Positions 18,083 to 28,903 of a stretch of 64,000 bases of DNA are shown one piece after another. The notes under the pieces are model-generated. The model had not been told where the DNA came from, did not search any database, and saw nothing but the letters and a program-made list of their open reading frames with translations. How positions within the stretch are numbered: the first letter of the stretch is position 1; the number at the start of each line of letters is the position of its first letter. Origin of the DNA: Campylobacter concisus. GTDB taxonomy: Bacteria > Campylobacterota > Campylobacteria > Campylobacterales > Campylobacteraceae. The position numbers were made by a program, and so were the translations under genes. Location of the stretch: NCBI RefSeq assembly GCF_003048905.1, contig NZ_PIRO01000001.1:620001-684000 (forward strand), written 5' to 3'.

Positions 18083-18709
18083 TTAAAGCGTGTTAAAAAC
18101 TCTATCACCAGCATCACCAAGACCGGGAACGATGTAGTTTTTCTCATTTAGTTTCTCATCGATCGAAGCTGTATAGACCTCGACGTCTGGGTAAATTTCA
18201 CTAAATCTCTTTAGCCCCTCAGGAGCGGCAATGATAGAGATAAATTTGATCTCTTTAACGCCCTTTTCACGCAAGAATTTGACTGCGTCTATCGCCGTGC
18301 CACCAGTTGCAAACATAGGGTCGATTATGATCGCCATGCGCTCTTTTGCGTCTTTTGGAAGCTTTGCGTAGAAAAACTCAGCCTGAGCGGTCTCTTCGTT
18401 TCGCTGAAAACCCAAAAAGCCCACACTCGCATCTGGGATGATGGTAAAAACGCTATCAAGCATACCAAGAGCAGCCCTTAATATCGGGCAGATCATTACT
18501 TTTGTTGTGAGTTTTTTAGCATTTGCGGTAGCAACTGGAGTTTGGACTTTGACATCTTTTACCTTTAAATTTCTGGTCGCTTCAAAGATCATAAGATAAC
18601 TGATCTCATCAACTAGCATGCGAAACTGAAAAGGTTGGGTATTTTTATCACGTAAAATGGTTAATTTATGCTCGATCAGTGGGTGTGAGATGAGCTTCAC
18701 GTTTTGCAT
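18083..18709 (-). CDS. upp: Uracil phosphoribosyltransferase
   Basis: 208 aa, normal length. The PRPP-binding loop is IIDPMFATGGTAIDAV, with KVMICPILRAALGML and the C-terminal uracil-binding YIVPGLGDAGDRVFNT. Converts uracil and PRPP to UMP. Lies between the malic enzyme and the barnase gene; matches Cj1286c in order. A palindromic terminator-like sequence separates it from the malic enzyme gene upstream. Confidence 0.96.
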   Translation of the reverse strand: MQNVKLISHPLIEHKLTILRDKNTQPFQFRMLVDEISYLMIFEATRNLKVKDVKVQTPVATANAKKLTTKVMICPILRAALGMLDSVFTIIPDASVGFLGFQRNEETAQAEFFYAKLPKDAKERMAIIIDPMFATGGTAIDAVKFLREKGVKEIKFISIIAAPEGLKRFSEIYPDVEVYTASIDEKLNEKNYIVPGLGDAGDRVFNTL

Positions 18710-18768
18710 TTTTTATCCTTAAATTTACTGTTTTTACAAGGTTTATCTTTACAAAATGCCAAAAAGAG

Positions 18769-18791
18769 TTTAGCCCAAAATTTGGGCTAAA
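18769..18791 (-). terminator. Terminator after malic enzyme gene
   Basis: Near-perfect palindrome TTTAGCCCAAA / TTTGGGCTAAA with a 1-3 nt loop, directly after the malic enzyme stop codon. Suggests upp and the genes after it have their own promoter in 18710-18768. Confidence 0.7.
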
Positions 18792-18793
18792 AT

Positions 18794-20047
18794 TTAAAAT
18801 CCTTTTGCAAGTTTGGCTCTATAAGCCTCAACATCAAAATCTTTTACTCTCGCTACGCCATCTTCAACTGCAGCTTTCGCAACTGCTGGAGCGACTGCTG
18901 TTAGCACACGTTTGTCAAATGGTTTTGGGATGATGTACTCTTTGCCAAATTTTAGCTCACTAACGCCACTTGCTTTTAAAACTTCAGCTGGCACTGGCTC
19001 TTTTGCAAGCTGCGCAAGCGCTCTAGCTGCAGCCATTTTCATATTTTCAGTGATCTTTTTAGCTCTAACGTCAAGCGCACCTCTAAAGATAAAAGGGAAA
19101 CCTAAAACATTATTTACTTGGTTAGGATAGTCGCTTCTGCCTGTACCCATCATTACGTCACTTCTTACAGCCTCAACATCCTCTGGATAAATTTCAGGCA
19201 CTGGGTTTGCCAAAGCAAAGATGATAGGCTCTTTATTCATTGAAGCAACCATCTCTTTTGTAAGTACGCCAGGCTTTGAAAGACCTAAAAACATATCAGC
19301 ACCCCTCATCGCATCAGCTAGAGTTCTATCCTCAGTTTCAAGCGCAAATTCAACTTTTTCTGGAGTTAGATCTGTTCTTTTTGAGTGGATGACGCCCTTG
19401 CTGTCTATCATCACAATGTGTTTTGCACCAAGCGCTTTATACATCTTCGCGCAAGCGATACCAGCTGCACCTGCGCCACTAACTACGATCTTTATCTTTG
19501 AGATATCTTTGCCAGAAATTTCCATCGCATTTATCATGCCAGCACTTGTTATCATCGCCGTGCCGTGCTGATCGTCATGCATGACTGGGATATCGACTGC
19601 TTCTTGAAGCTTTCTCTCGATCTCAAAGCACTTTGGAGCACGGATATCTTCTAAATTTATACCGCCAAATGTCGGGGCAAGAGCCTTGCAAATCTCAACG
19701 ATCTTATCTGGATCATGCTCGTCTAGCTCGATGTCAAAGGCATCTACGTTTGCAAATTTTTTAAATAAAACTGACTTTCCTTCCATAACTGGCTTGCCAG
19801 CGATCGCACCGATGTCGCCAAGCCCAAGGACAGCCGTACCATCGGTGATAACGGCTACTAGATTTGCTTTATTTGTATATTTATAAGCTAGTTCATTGTC
19901 AGCTTCTATCTCTTTGCAAGGCTCTGCAACACCTGGTGTATAGGCCATTGAAAGGTCTCTTGACGTCTCGCAAGGCGTCTTTACCTTTATCTCGATCTTA
20001 CCGCCTATATGGTAGTTTAATGCTTCTTCTTTAGTTACATGTGTCAT
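18794..20047 (-). CDS. maeB: Malic enzyme (NAD(P)-dependent)
   Basis: 417 aa, the short form without a phosphotransacetylase domain. [38 protein letters not shown] and the Rossmann motif [15 protein letters not shown] are typical. Oxidative decarboxylation of malate to pyruvate. Overlaps the gltX stop by 4 nt. Order gltX-malic enzyme-upp is the same as in C. jejuni. Confidence 0.94.
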   Translation of the reverse strand: MTHVTKEEALNYHIGGKIEIKVKTPCETSRDLSMAYTPGVAEPCKEIEADNELAYKYTNKANLVAVITDGTAVLGLGDIGAIAGKPVMEGKSVLFKKFANVDAFDIELDEHDPDKIVEICKALAPTFGGINLEDIRAPKCFEIERKLQEAVDIPVMHDDQHGTAMITSAGMINAMEISGKDISKIKIVVSGAGAAGIACAKMYKALGAKHIVMIDSKGVIHSKRTDLTPEKVEFALETEDRTLADAMRGADMFLGLSKPGVLTKEMVASMNKEPIIFALANPVPEIYPEDVEAVRSDVMMGTGRSDYPNQVNNVLGFPFIFRGALDVRAKKITENMKMAAARALAQLAKEPVPAEVLKASGVSELKFGKEYIIPKPFDKRVLTAVAPAVAKAAVEDGVARVKDFDVEAYRAKLAKGF

Positions 20048-21423
20048 TTCTCTTCCTTTAATAAATTTTGTATTCTATTTTTCGTCTCGCTACTGCCCAC
20101 TACTTCAAGCACTTCAAAGATACTTGGGCTCACGCTTGAGCCAGTTAGCGCTATCCTTAGGGCCTGAGCTAGGTCTTTTAGCTTTAAGCCATTTTGCTCT
20201 AAAAATTTATTTGTTAGCTCCTCATAGCCCTTTGCATCAAGGTCACGGTCTAAAATTTGAGCAAATTTAGCCAAAATTTCTTTGCTATTTTCATTTATAA
20301 ATTTAGCCCAAGCTTTCTCATCGTAGCTTTTTGGAGCGCTAATGATCGCATTTGCACTATTTGCCATTTCGATTAATGTCTTTGATCTCTCACGGAGCGA
20401 ATTTAGCAGTAGCTCGCCTTTTACCAAAGCCTTAAAATCCACACCAAACTCAAGCATATCATGCGCTAACCTCTCGTAAGGTAAAGTCTTAATGTAGTGA
20501 GAATTTAGCCAGTCAAGCTTTTGAGCGTTATAGGTGCTTGAGCTTTTGTTGATGTCGTTTGGATTAAAGTATTTAAGCATATCCTCAATAGTAAAAATCT
20601 CATCATCGCCGTGGCTCCAGCCAAGACGAACGAGAAAATTTAAGAGCGCTTCAGGCAAATAGCCCATCTTTTTATACTCCATAACGTCAGTTGCGCCATG
20701 TCTTTTGCTAAGTTTTTTGCCATCCTCGCCGTTTATCATAGCGACGTGATAAAATTTTGGTGTTTTAAAGCCAAGTGCCTCGTAAAGAACGATCTGTTTT
20801 GGGGTATTTGAGAGGTGATCATCGCCACGGATGACGTCCGTTACGCCCATTAGTGCGTCATCTATCACAACTGTGAAGTTATAGGTCGGTGTGCCGTCGC
20901 TTCTTGCGATGATGAAGTCGTCTAATATGTCTTCAACCTTAAATTTAACCTCGCCCTTTATGCCATCATGTATGACGATTTCGCCGCTTAATGGGGCTTT
21001 TATACGGATGACTGGCTCGATATCAGCTGGAGGCGTACCAGTAAAATCTCTATATCTATTATCATATTTTGGACGCTCTTTTCTTGCCTCTTGGCTAGCT
21101 CTAAGCTCTTCAAGCTCGTCCTTGCTCATATAGCATTTATATGCCTTGCCTTCTTCAAGTAGTTTTTTAACATACTCTTTGTAAAGATCAAATCTCTTTG
21201 ACTGATATGTCACTTCACCGTCGTGGTCTAGCTTACACCAAGCAAATGCCTCTTTTATGGCTTGCGTGGCCTCTTCTGAGTTTCGTTTTAAGTCAGTATC
21301 TTCGATGCGAAGTAAAAATTTTCCATTATTAGCTCTTGCATATAAATAATTATAAAGGGCTGTCCTAAGTCCGCCTATATGTAGATATCCAGTAGGCGAC
21401 GGAGCAAATCTAGTAACTATCAT
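20044..21423 (-). CDS. gltX: Glutamyl-tRNA synthetase
   Basis: 459 aa from the ATG at 21423 ([18 protein letters not shown]); the longer upstream reading has no family similarity and would overlap the divergent SurA-like gene. HIGH-type motif in [16 protein letters not shown] and KLSKRHGA as the KMSKS equivalent. Epsilonproteobacteria carry two GltX copies, one of which charges tRNA(Gln) with Glu; this one holds the position of C. jejuni gltX2. Which tRNA it prefers cannot be told here. Confidence 0.94.
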   Translation of the reverse strand: MIVTRFAPSPTGYLHIGGLRTALYNYLYARANNGKFLLRIEDTDLKRNSEEATQAIKEAFAWCKLDHDGEVTYQSKRFDLYKEYVKKLLEEGKAYKCYMSKDELEELRASQEARKERPKYDNRYRDFTGTPPADIEPVIRIKAPLSGEIVIHDGIKGEVKFKVEDILDDFIIARSDGTPTYNFTVVIDDALMGVTDVIRGDDHLSNTPKQIVLYEALGFKTPKFYHVAMINGEDGKKLSKRHGATDVMEYKKMGYLPEALLNFLVRLGWSHGDDEIFTIEDMLKYFNPNDINKSSSTYNAQKLDWLNSHYIKTLPYERLAHDMLEFGVDFKALVKGELLLNSLRERSKTLIEMANSANAIISAPKSYDEKAWAKFINENSKEILAKFAQILDRDLDAKGYEELTNKFLEQNGLKLKDLAQALRIALTGSSVSPSIFEVLEVVGSSETKNRIQNLLKEEK

Positions 21424-21493
21424 TTTGTGCCTTATTTTTATGTTATAATTGCCCAAAATTATATTTACTAAATACTTAAATAAAGGTTTTATT

Positions 21494-22324
21494 ATGAAAA
21501 AATTGCTCTTTTTGGCTGCTGGCATGCTAAGTGCTTTAAATTTATATTCGGCTCAGATGATAAACGGTATCGCAGCTATTGTAGAGAACGAACCAATCAC
21601 GCTTTATGAAGTTTATAGCTTGAAAGAGCAGCTAAGAGCTAGCGAACAAGATGCCTTAAATTTACTCATAAGAGATAGACTCGAAGATGCTCAGATAAAA
21701 AATTTAAACATTAGCGTAACGCCATTTGAGCTAAACGACAGGATCGAATCAATCGCAAAGCAAAATGGCATGACAAATTCGCAGTTTAGAAGCTCTATCC
21801 AAGCTCAAGGCATGGACTTTTTGGAGTTTAAAAACAACATAGAAAAAAAGATGCTTCAAGAAAAGCTTTATAAAAGCATCTTGGCTGAAGCTGGCAAAAA
21901 TGTAAATGAGCAAAAAGCAAAGATGTATTTTGACGCTAATCCTGATAAATTTAAGGTCTTTAGCACTGCTAAAGTGATCCTTTATAGGGCAAAAAATCCT
22001 AAAGAACTAGAAGCTCAAAAAACAAGTCCATCACTACTTAATAGTGTGCAAACACAAGAGCTAAGTTTAGACTATCAAAGCATAGATCCAAGGCTAGCGG
22101 CCATCATAGCTGGCACAAATAATGGAGAATTTACCCAAATACTACAAGGCGCTGATAGTTTTGATATGTTTTATGTAAAAGAGAAAATTGGCTCATACAC
22201 TCCAAGCTTTGCAGATGTTAAGGATAATGTTATAAACGAGCTTTATCAAGGTGAGCAAGAAAAACTTATGGCTGATTATTTTGATAAACTCCGCGCAAAA
22301 GCAAAGATTCAAATTTTAAGATAA
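21494..22324 (+). CDS. SurA-like periplasmic chaperone
   Basis: 276 aa from ATG 21494. Signal peptide (MKKLLFLAAGMLSALNLYSA) followed by the SurA N-terminal signature QMINGIAAIVENEPITLYEV. A parvulin-like segment spans about residues 150-240 but is short and lacks clear catalytic motifs, then a C-terminal helix (DVKDNVINELYQGEQEK). Matches C. jejuni Cj1289 in sequence type and in position beside gltX. Likely assists outer membrane protein folding. Confidence 0.87.
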   Translation: MKKLLFLAAGMLSALNLYSAQMINGIAAIVENEPITLYEVYSLKEQLRASEQDALNLLIRDRLEDAQIKNLNISVTPFELNDRIESIAKQNGMTNSQFRSSIQAQGMDFLEFKNNIEKKMLQEKLYKSILAEAGKNVNEQKAKMYFDANPDKFKVFSTAKVILYRAKNPKELEAQKTSPSLLNSVQTQELSLDYQSIDPRLAAIIAGTNNGEFTQILQGADSFDMFYVKEKIGSYTPSFADVKDNVINELYQGEQEKLMADYFDKLRAKAKIQILR

Positions 22325-22328
22325 CTTC

Positions 22329-22357
22329 AAATTTAGCCATCCTTGGTGGCTAAATTT
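22329..22357 (+). terminator. Terminator after SurA-like gene
   Basis: Perfect 11-bp stem AAATTTAGCCA / TGGCTAAATTT with loop TCCTTGG, directly after the stop at 22324. Confidence 0.85.
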
Positions 22358-22381
22358 CTCCAAATTTCACATGACAAAAGA

Positions 22382-22409
22382 TTACACCGCCAAAGAGAAG
22401 GCAGTGTAA
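22382..22409 (-). terminator. Terminator after TonB receptor gene
   Basis: Stem TTACACCGCC / GGCAGTGTAA with one wobble pair and an 8-nt loop, just beyond the receptor stop at 22417 on the minus strand. Confidence 0.65.
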
Positions 22410-22416
22410 ATTTTAG

Positions 22417-24513
22417 TTAAAAAGTGTAGTGCATATTTAGCATAAACGATCTTTCATCGCCAGGTCTTGAATCAGAACGCCAGTATTTTTTATTTAGGAT
22501 ATTGTTTATTGCTAATGTTAATTGAGCATGTTCGTTAAAGTTATATCCAGCACTTGCATCAAGCCTTACAAAGCCGGGTAAGTGTTGATCGGTTACGCTT
22601 GTTTTATTTACTTGATAACTATATCTTTTAGAGTATCCTGTTACGCCACTTTCGACATACCATTTGTCGTTTTTAGCATATCTTAAAAAAACATTGCCCT
22701 GCCAGTTGGTTGTATTATTTAGACTAAGTCTTTCGTTTAATGGATTTGATTTATCACTTGCGATAATAGCTCTCATATATCCAAGAGAGCTTCTTAGATA
22801 TAAATTTTCATAAATTTTACCCAAGATATTTAGCTCTATACCACGACTTCGCTCTTTACCACGTTGCGCCCAGGTATATGGATCATTTATAGGATCTGGT
22901 CTATATCTTATATTGTTATGCTCGATCTGAAATATAGCTAGGTTTGAGCTAAATCTATTATCAGCCCATGTGCTTTTTAAGCCAATTTCGTATTGCTCAT
23001 TATTCTGTGGTTTTAGATCAAGCATCGTTGTATCGCCTATACTTATACCTATATTTCCACGGCCGCCATATGGAGCAAAACTCTTTGAGTATGAAGCATA
23101 TGCGGTATGCTCTGGTAAAAAGTCCCACAGCAAGCCAACTCTTGGACTAAAAGAGTGCCCTTTGTAGCTATTTGTCATATTTGCAATATTTCTTGTTTTA
23201 AATTTATAAAAGTCAAACCTTCCACCAACAAGTAGCCTATATTTGTCGTCTAAGCTTATTAGATCCTCGAGAAATACTCCATTATTTATGGCTTTATGCT
23301 TATTATCAGTATTAAGTGGTATGTAGCCCACACTACCCCAACTTGATCTTGATGCATATGGATTTATAGTTACATTTTTTGCACTATCAAACCAAAGCCT
23401 TGGATGGCGAGTTTCTACGCTGTTGTCATATCCAAAAGTAAAATTATGCTTAAATCTTGTAAATTCAAGCTCTTTTGTAAGTGTTATGGCATTTGAGAGT
23501 GTGTCATTATCGGTTTGTTGTTTAGCATAGTTTTGCTTTAGTCTATTTCCAGGCATGATGGTACCACTAAAATAATGGTCAAAATTTTGACTAGCTTTTC
23601 TATAACCAAAAACCCATTTTAAATTCATATCCTTCACCAACTCTGCATTTAGCTCGGTACGAAAGAAATGAAGCTTATCTTCAACAAAGTCTCCATCATG
23701 AGAAAAGCCCTTTGTATAGTCGATACCAAGCTTGTCATAGACACTTTTTGTTGGCATTCTATCAGGTACACGCCAAGCATTATCATATGTGTATTGCGCC
23801 TCAAAGCTCACCGTTCCACCATCATTTGTCACAATAATACTTGGACTTACCATAAAATTTTTATATTTTACGCCCTCTCTCCATGACTTTCCACGCTCCA
23901 TATCAGTCGTTAGCCTTGCAGCTAATTGATTATTTACTACGTGATTTATATCGATACCACCACCATATCTACTCCAGCTGCCAACTCTTCCTGAGAGCTT
24001 ATAAACTGGCATAAAATTTGCCTTTTTACTAACTAAATTTACAACTGCGCCGCCATCGCTTCTTCCATATAAGATCGAAGCTGGCCCTTTTAAAATTTCA
24101 ACTCTCTCAACATTTGCCGTACTGCGTCTTATCTGACCAGAGTCTCTAACACCATCTCTATATATATCGCCACCGTCAACACTAAAGCCTCTTATCTTGA
24201 TGCTCTCGCCTCTCATATCATAGCCTGCATCAATACCAGCATTTCCTTCTAGGATACTTGAAAGATCGTTTGTGCCGTAGTTTCTATTCTTTTGTATATC
24301 TATATTTTCGATAGTTTGTGGCGTCTCTTTATTGCTAAGCCCATTTCTATTGATATCCGCACTATCATACGCGATATAACCTTTTAGGGTATTTTGCTCC
24401 GAGATACCTTCCACCTCGATAGTTGGTAAAACAACTGAATAATCACTGTTATTTGTATCTAAAGCCCACAGCGAGCTAAAGATCAGTGATGAAGCAAGTA
24501 TACTAAACTTCAT
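22417..24513 (-). CDS. TonB-dependent siderophore receptor
   Basis: 698 aa outer membrane receptor. Signal peptide (residues 1-17), TonB-box-like VVLPTIEVEG, plug domain at about 60-175 with KETPQTIENID, IKIRGFSVDG, VERVEILKGPASILYGRSDGGAVVNLVSKKA, then a 22-strand-type barrel ending in ERSFMLNMHYTF with terminal aromatic. This is the ferrichrome/FpvA/FhuE subgroup layout but lacks an N-terminal signalling domain. The ligand cannot be told. A Fur-like palindrome is about 70-90 nt upstream. No cognate ABC transporter is adjacent. Confidence 0.92.
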   Translation of the reverse strand: MKFSILASSLIFSSLWALDTNNSDYSVVLPTIEVEGISEQNTLKGYIAYDSADINRNGLSNKETPQTIENIDIQKNRNYGTNDLSSILEGNAGIDAGYDMRGESIKIRGFSVDGGDIYRDGVRDSGQIRRSTANVERVEILKGPASILYGRSDGGAVVNLVSKKANFMPVYKLSGRVGSWSRYGGGIDINHVVNNQLAARLTTDMERGKSWREGVKYKNFMVSPSIIVTNDGGTVSFEAQYTYDNAWRVPDRMPTKSVYDKLGIDYTKGFSHDGDFVEDKLHFFRTELNAELVKDMNLKWVFGYRKASQNFDHYFSGTIMPGNRLKQNYAKQQTDNDTLSNAITLTKELEFTRFKHNFTFGYDNSVETRHPRLWFDSAKNVTINPYASRSSWGSVGYIPLNTDNKHKAINNGVFLEDLISLDDKYRLLVGGRFDFYKFKTRNIANMTNSYKGHSFSPRVGLLWDFLPEHTAYASYSKSFAPYGGRGNIGISIGDTTMLDLKPQNNEQYEIGLKSTWADNRFSSNLAIFQIEHNNIRYRPDPINDPYTWAQRGKERSRGIELNILGKIYENLYLRSSLGYMRAIIASDKSNPLNERLSLNNTTNWQGNVFLRYAKNDKWYVESGVTGYSKRYSYQVNKTSVTDQHLPGFVRLDASAGYNFNEHAQLTLAINNILNKKYWRSDSRPGDERSFMLNMHYTF

Positions 24514-24582
24514 AGAATTCCTTTAGATAAAATTAAAATCGATATTCTATATCAAAATAGCTTAAAATATTTACTTTATATT

Positions 24583-24601
24583 GATATTTATTAATTTTAT
24601 C
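24583..24601 (-). promoter_or_regulatory. Candidate Fur box upstream of the TonB receptor
   Basis: GATATTTATTAATTTTATC is an imperfect palindrome that matches the Fur consensus at 13 of 19 positions. The surrounding DNA is almost pure A/T, so chance matches are likely; location before an iron receptor is the main support. Confidence 0.35.
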
Positions 24602-24775
24602 AATTCATTGTTAAAATTTTAGTTCGATTTAGAATTATCGTTTGCCATATCTTAAAACAAAATGCATTACTATTGCCGCTAAAAAATTTTAAGATTAAGG
24701 CTAGCATTTTAATGATCACACACCAACGCGAGCTTTTTGAACTTTTTGATGAGGTGATAGATATAAGGAGTGAAT

Positions 24776-24803
24776 AAATTTGACTGCAAAGGCAGCCAAA
24801 TTT
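24776..24803 (-). terminator. Terminator after yedE
   Basis: Stem AAATTTGACTGC / GCAGCCAAATTT (one mismatch in 12) with loop AAAG, just after the yedE stop at 24807. Confidence 0.75.
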
Positions 24804-24806
24804 ATA

Positions 24807-25865
24807 TTATGCTTTTTTAGTAAAAACTCCAACATAAATAGCATAGATAAAGCCGATCACTACGGCATATGGAGCATAAGGAGTGATGCCAGCCCCAGAG
24901 CTTGCGAGTATGAAGTTGTGGCTTATCGCAGCACCTGCGCCCATGCCTAGAACAAATACAGACGAGCTTAAATTTCCAGCTCCCATTTGCACTAAATGTT
25001 TGCCTGGGCAGCCATAACTTAGGCTAAAGCAAAGACCAGCCAAGCTCATGCCAAGGAAATTCCAAAGGACGTCATTATGAGCGATAGGTTGAGCTTCAAA
25101 GCCAAATTTATATTGTCCAAGAGCTAAATTTGTGATACTTGCAAAAACGATGATAGATACAATGCCATAAAACATTGAAAGATCACGCTCAAAAACTTTA
25201 CTAATCGCTCCAACCGAGCAAAATTTGCTTCTTTGCATAAAAATGCCAATAACAATGGCGCAAATAAGTGAGATAAAGATATTTGCGTGCTGTGAACCTG
25301 GGCCTTTTTCTGAGCTAAATAATGCACCATTATCGCCAAGCTTTAAACCAAAAACAAGGGCTGCTAAAAGCAAAACAGTAATAATTAATGGTAAAAAGGC
25401 AACTGGTTTTGTAGTGGCGTCATTTTCAGGTATAACGTAACCATTTTTCTTGAAAAATCGTCCAACAAAAACGCCGGCGAATAAACCGACAAAACCAGCA
25501 ATAGCAGTCATATCTCCGCCACCAAGGCGCAAAAACGCTCTCCATGGGCAACCCAAAAAGATAAGGCAACCAATCATAGCAAACACGCCTAAGAAAAATC
25601 TAGAAAATGCCGCACTACCTGATACTGGAGTGAAATTTCTACTCCAAAACAGGCTAGCTAAAAAGCCTCCGATGATGAGCCCTAAAATTTCAGGCCTTAG
25701 ATACTGTACCACTTTGGCTTGATGAAAGCCAAAGGCACCTACGCTATCTCTTAAAAAGCAAGCCGCGCAAACACCCATATTTGCTGGGTTGCCAAAATAA
25801 ACAAGCACTGGGCCAAGAATGCCTAAGCTTGCACCTGCAATGATGTAAAGCACTGTTTTATTCAT
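24807..25865 (-). CDS. yedE: YedE-type selenium (sulfur) membrane transporter
   Basis: 352 aa with about nine to ten membrane segments. Family motifs: NPANMGVCAACFLRD, a GCPWRAFLRLGGGD motif, RSKFCSVGAISK, and SYGCPGKHLVQMGAGN. These cysteine and glycine motifs are those of the YeeE/YedE family, in the subfamily associated with SelD-containing genomes. Probably imports a selenium species for selenophosphate synthesis. Supported here by selA, selB, selD and yedF in the same window. It stands alone, divergent from moeA. Confidence 0.85.
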   Translation of the reverse strand: MNKTVLYIIAGASLGILGPVLVYFGNPANMGVCAACFLRDSVGAFGFHQAKVVQYLRPEILGLIIGGFLASLFWSRNFTPVSGSAAFSRFFLGVFAMIGCLIFLGCPWRAFLRLGGGDMTAIAGFVGLFAGVFVGRFFKKNGYVIPENDATTKPVAFLPLIITVLLLAALVFGLKLGDNGALFSSEKGPGSQHANIFISLICAIVIGIFMQRSKFCSVGAISKVFERDLSMFYGIVSIIVFASITNLALGQYKFGFEAQPIAHNDVLWNFLGMSLAGLCFSLSYGCPGKHLVQMGAGNLSSSVFVLGMGAGAAISHNFILASSGAGITPYAPYAVVIGFIYAIYVGVFTKKA

Positions 25866-26000
25866 GAATATTCCTGTGTATAGGGTAAAATCAAACTGAT
25901 TTCTTAAACGACATTTTAATAATCATTAAATAAAACAAAGATTAATTTTTTTAAGAGCAAAGTAGATAAAATATGCAAAAATTTCATAAAAGGGTTAATA

Positions 26001-27200
26001 ATGAAAGATTTTATGAGTTATGCAGATAGCCTAAAAATTTTAAAAGATACTATAAACGAGTGGGATAAGGTCGAAAAAGTGGCCATCACGGACGCACTTG
26101 ATAGAAATATCGCCTACGATGTGACAGCCACTGAAAATTACCCAGCAAAGCCAGTTTCAGCGATGGATGGATATGCTTTTGCCTTTAAAGATGGCCTAAG
26201 CGAGCTTGAGCTCATCACAGATCTGCCTGCTGGAAGCGACAAAGGACTAGTCATAGAGGACAGTAAATGTGTAAAAACTTTCACTGGCTCACTGATGAGC
26301 GAAGGCACTGATACTCTTGTGCCGGTAGAAAATGTCGAGGTTAGCGGCTCAAAAATAATCATCAAAAAGAGCGTGCCAAAGGGTTTTGCTGTGCGCGAAG
26401 TGGGTGAGAGCTACAAAAAAGGTGAAATTTTAATAAAAAAAGGCGCTCGTCTAAGCTACGCTGAGATAGCACTTCTTGCTGAGCTTGGTGTATTTCACGT
26501 AAGCGTTTTCATACGCCCAAGAGTGGCGATACTTGCAACTGGTAGCGAGATAAAAGACCTTGGCGAACCTCTAGAAAATCCAGCGCAAATTCACAGCTCA
26601 AATCACGTAGGCATCGCTATGCAGATACGCAAAATGGGCGCAGAGCCGATCCTTTGTGAGATCGTAAAAGATAGACCTGAACTAGTCGAGAAAGCGATCA
26701 TAAATGCGCTAAAATCAGCTGATATATTAGTGACGACTGGTGGAATTAGCATGGGAGATTATGATTTTGTAAAGGGCGCTTTAAATGAAAATTTTAGCCT
26801 TATCATCGAGGGTGCTGCCATAAAACCGGGCCGTCATATCAGAGTGGCAAAATCAGGCGAAAAATATATATTTGCACTGCCTGGTTTTCCCTATTCAGCG
26901 ATGGTTATGTGCGTGCTTTATGTTAGAGTTTTGATAAATTTATGGCTAGGCAATGACGAGCCAAAGATCACGGCAATAATGGACGAAGACTATAAAAAGC
27001 GTTCGCCATTTTTAGAATTTACGGCTGTAAATTTAGAAAATCGTGAAGGAAAAAATTTTGTAAATCTAAATGGCAAAAAGCTTGGCAGTTCAGCGATCGT
27101 AAATAACTTAACAAACAAGGCTGCACTTTTAATGATCCCAATGGATAAAGAAATTCTTAAAAAAGGTGAGATAGTAGAAGTCTTGATGATGCCTTGTTAA
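26001..27200 (+). CDS. moeA: Molybdopterin molybdenumtransferase
   Basis: 399 aa. KPVSAMDGYAF (MoeA substrate motif), FTGSLMSEGTDTLVPVENV, PRVAILATGSEI, DILVTTGGISMGDYDFVKG and a FALPGFPYSAMV motif; complete four-domain layout. Inserts molybdate (or tungstate) into adenylated molybdopterin. Needed for FdhA in this window. Divergent from yedE; the terC gene follows 18 nt downstream. Confidence 0.95.
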   Translation: MKDFMSYADSLKILKDTINEWDKVEKVAITDALDRNIAYDVTATENYPAKPVSAMDGYAFAFKDGLSELELITDLPAGSDKGLVIEDSKCVKTFTGSLMSEGTDTLVPVENVEVSGSKIIIKKSVPKGFAVREVGESYKKGEILIKKGARLSYAEIALLAELGVFHVSVFIRPRVAILATGSEIKDLGEPLENPAQIHSSNHVGIAMQIRKMGAEPILCEIVKDRPELVEKAIINALKSADILVTTGGISMGDYDFVKGALNENFSLIIEGAAIKPGRHIRVAKSGEKYIFALPGFPYSAMVMCVLYVRVLINLWLGNDEPKITAIMDEDYKKRSPFLEFTAVNLENREGKNFVNLNGKKLGSSAIVNNLTNKAALLMIPMDKEILKKGEIVEVLMMPC

Positions 27201-27218
27201 AAATTTTAAGGATAAAAG

Positions 27219-28220
27219 TTGAACACGTCAGAAATTCAAACAATTATAGTTTTTCTTATAATGGCATCACTTGCCTTTGGAATAGATCTTTTTGCTCATA
27301 AACATGATGAGAAAATTTCACTAAAACAAGCTGGTATTTGGTCTATTTTTTGGATAGGAGTTTCGGTACTTTTTGGCATATATTTATATTTTGAGCGAGG
27401 CAGTGAAATAGCAAGTCTTTATTTTGCAGGATATGCGCTAGAAAAGTCGCTCTCGGTAGATAATCTTTTTGTGATGATGGCGATTTTTTCATGGTTTAAG
27501 ATACCTGAAATTTACCGACACAGAGTGCTTTATTTTGGCGTTATAGGAGCTATGGTATTTAGGCTCATCTTTGTAGCCATAGGTACGATGCTTTTTGCCA
27601 TCTCTCCTTGGATGGAGCTAATATTTGCAGCAATAGTCGCATATAGTGCCGTAATGATGATAAAAAAAGATAAGTGTGATGAGGATATAAAAGATTATTC
27701 AAACCACATAGCTTATAGGGCAGTTTATCGCTTCTTTCCGGTTTTACCACAGCTTTTTGGACATAGTTTTTTTGTTAAATTTAGCGAAATTTCTAAGCAA
27801 ATTTCAGATAGTCAAAAAACTGCTCTTAACGATCAAATTTTAAGGCTAAAAGCCACTTGGATAGCAACACCATTATTCTTGTGCCTTTGCGTGATTGAGC
27901 TAAGCGATGTGATATTTGCTTTTGATAGCGTTCCAGCTGTCATTGCTGTGAGTAAAGATCCTGTGATTGTTTATTCAGCGATGATATTTGCGATACTTGG
28001 GCTAAGAACGCTTTATTTTGTGCTTGAAGCACTCAAAAATTTTTTAAAATATCTAGAAATTTCTGTGATCGTGCTTTTATTTTTTATTGCAGCAAAGCTA
28101 GCTGTAAATGCGACTGCTCATATATTTCATCATGGTTTTGAAATTTCTGCACAAATTAGCCTTTTTATCATTCTAGCCATCCTTGGAGTTGGGGTCGTAG
28201 CAAGTTTGGTTAAAAAATAG
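27219..28220 (+). CDS. TerC/Alx-family membrane protein
   Basis: 333 aa, about nine membrane helices. Start TTG 27219 with AAGGAT upstream. Motifs ALEKSLSVDNLFVMM and VIELSDVIFAFDSVPAVIAVSKDP carry the conserved acidic residues of the TerC metal-ion exporter family (Alx and relatives, linked to manganese export). Co-directional with moeA, spacing 18 nt. The metal is inferred from the family only. Confidence 0.9.
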   Translation: MNTSEIQTIIVFLIMASLAFGIDLFAHKHDEKISLKQAGIWSIFWIGVSVLFGIYLYFERGSEIASLYFAGYALEKSLSVDNLFVMMAIFSWFKIPEIYRHRVLYFGVIGAMVFRLIFVAIGTMLFAISPWMELIFAAIVAYSAVMMIKKDKCDEDIKDYSNHIAYRAVYRFFPVLPQLFGHSFFVKFSEISKQISDSQKTALNDQILRLKATWIATPLFLCLCVIELSDVIFAFDSVPAVIAVSKDPVIVYSAMIFAILGLRTLYFVLEALKNFLKYLEISVIVLLFFIAAKLAVNATAHIFHHGFEISAQISLFIILAILGVGVVASLVKK

Positions 28221-28340
28221 CTACCACAAAAGTATGCAAGCTAAAGTTAGGCAAGCTTAAAATTAAAAATTTATAAGCATAGAGCTTTATATTTTGGTGT
28301 CTAAATTCTTTAAAATTTTGCTTGCTTGTGCAAAAATTTA

Positions 28341-28903
28341 TTACTGAATATTTATGCTACCAGCTGGAGTTGGCATATCGCTTTTTTCTTCAGCAAATGG
28401 TGGCCCTTTTTGAAGCAAAGTGGTGATCTCAGATGCTACTTTTGGATCCATTTTTGCCATGATAGTAGATATCTTTTTGGCATCAAGAGCATAAAGTATG
28501 GTGGCTGCGTTTGATCTAGGCATTTTAGAGAGCACCTCAGCTGCCGCGCCATCTTTCATCTTAGAATACGACTCATTTACTTTATCACTAGTCATTGTGC
28601 GAAGTTCTTTTAAAATTTTTTCATTTTTGGCGACCACTTCATCGATCTCTTTACGTTTTTGCTCGATCACTTTCATTGTCGCATTTAAATCAGCTTCTTT
28701 TTTGGCAAGCTTTTTATTATTTTCTTCATAGGCTGCTGCCGAGCTTGCGCGAAATACCTCTAAAGCTTGGCGCTGTTCATCTATGATTTCAAGTTCCTTT
28801 GAAATTTCTTCTTTTCTAGCTTCAAAAATTTGCGTACAGTCAACTGGTACTTCAAAACAAAATGCAAAATTTAAAATAATAAAGAATAATAAAACCGCTC
28901 TCA

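Noticed and set aside
24712..24777. 21-codon frame (MITHQRELFELFDEVIDIRSE) between the TonB receptor and yedE
   Set aside because: No RBS, no known family, overlaps a terminator arm at its end. May be a gene fragment but not supportable.
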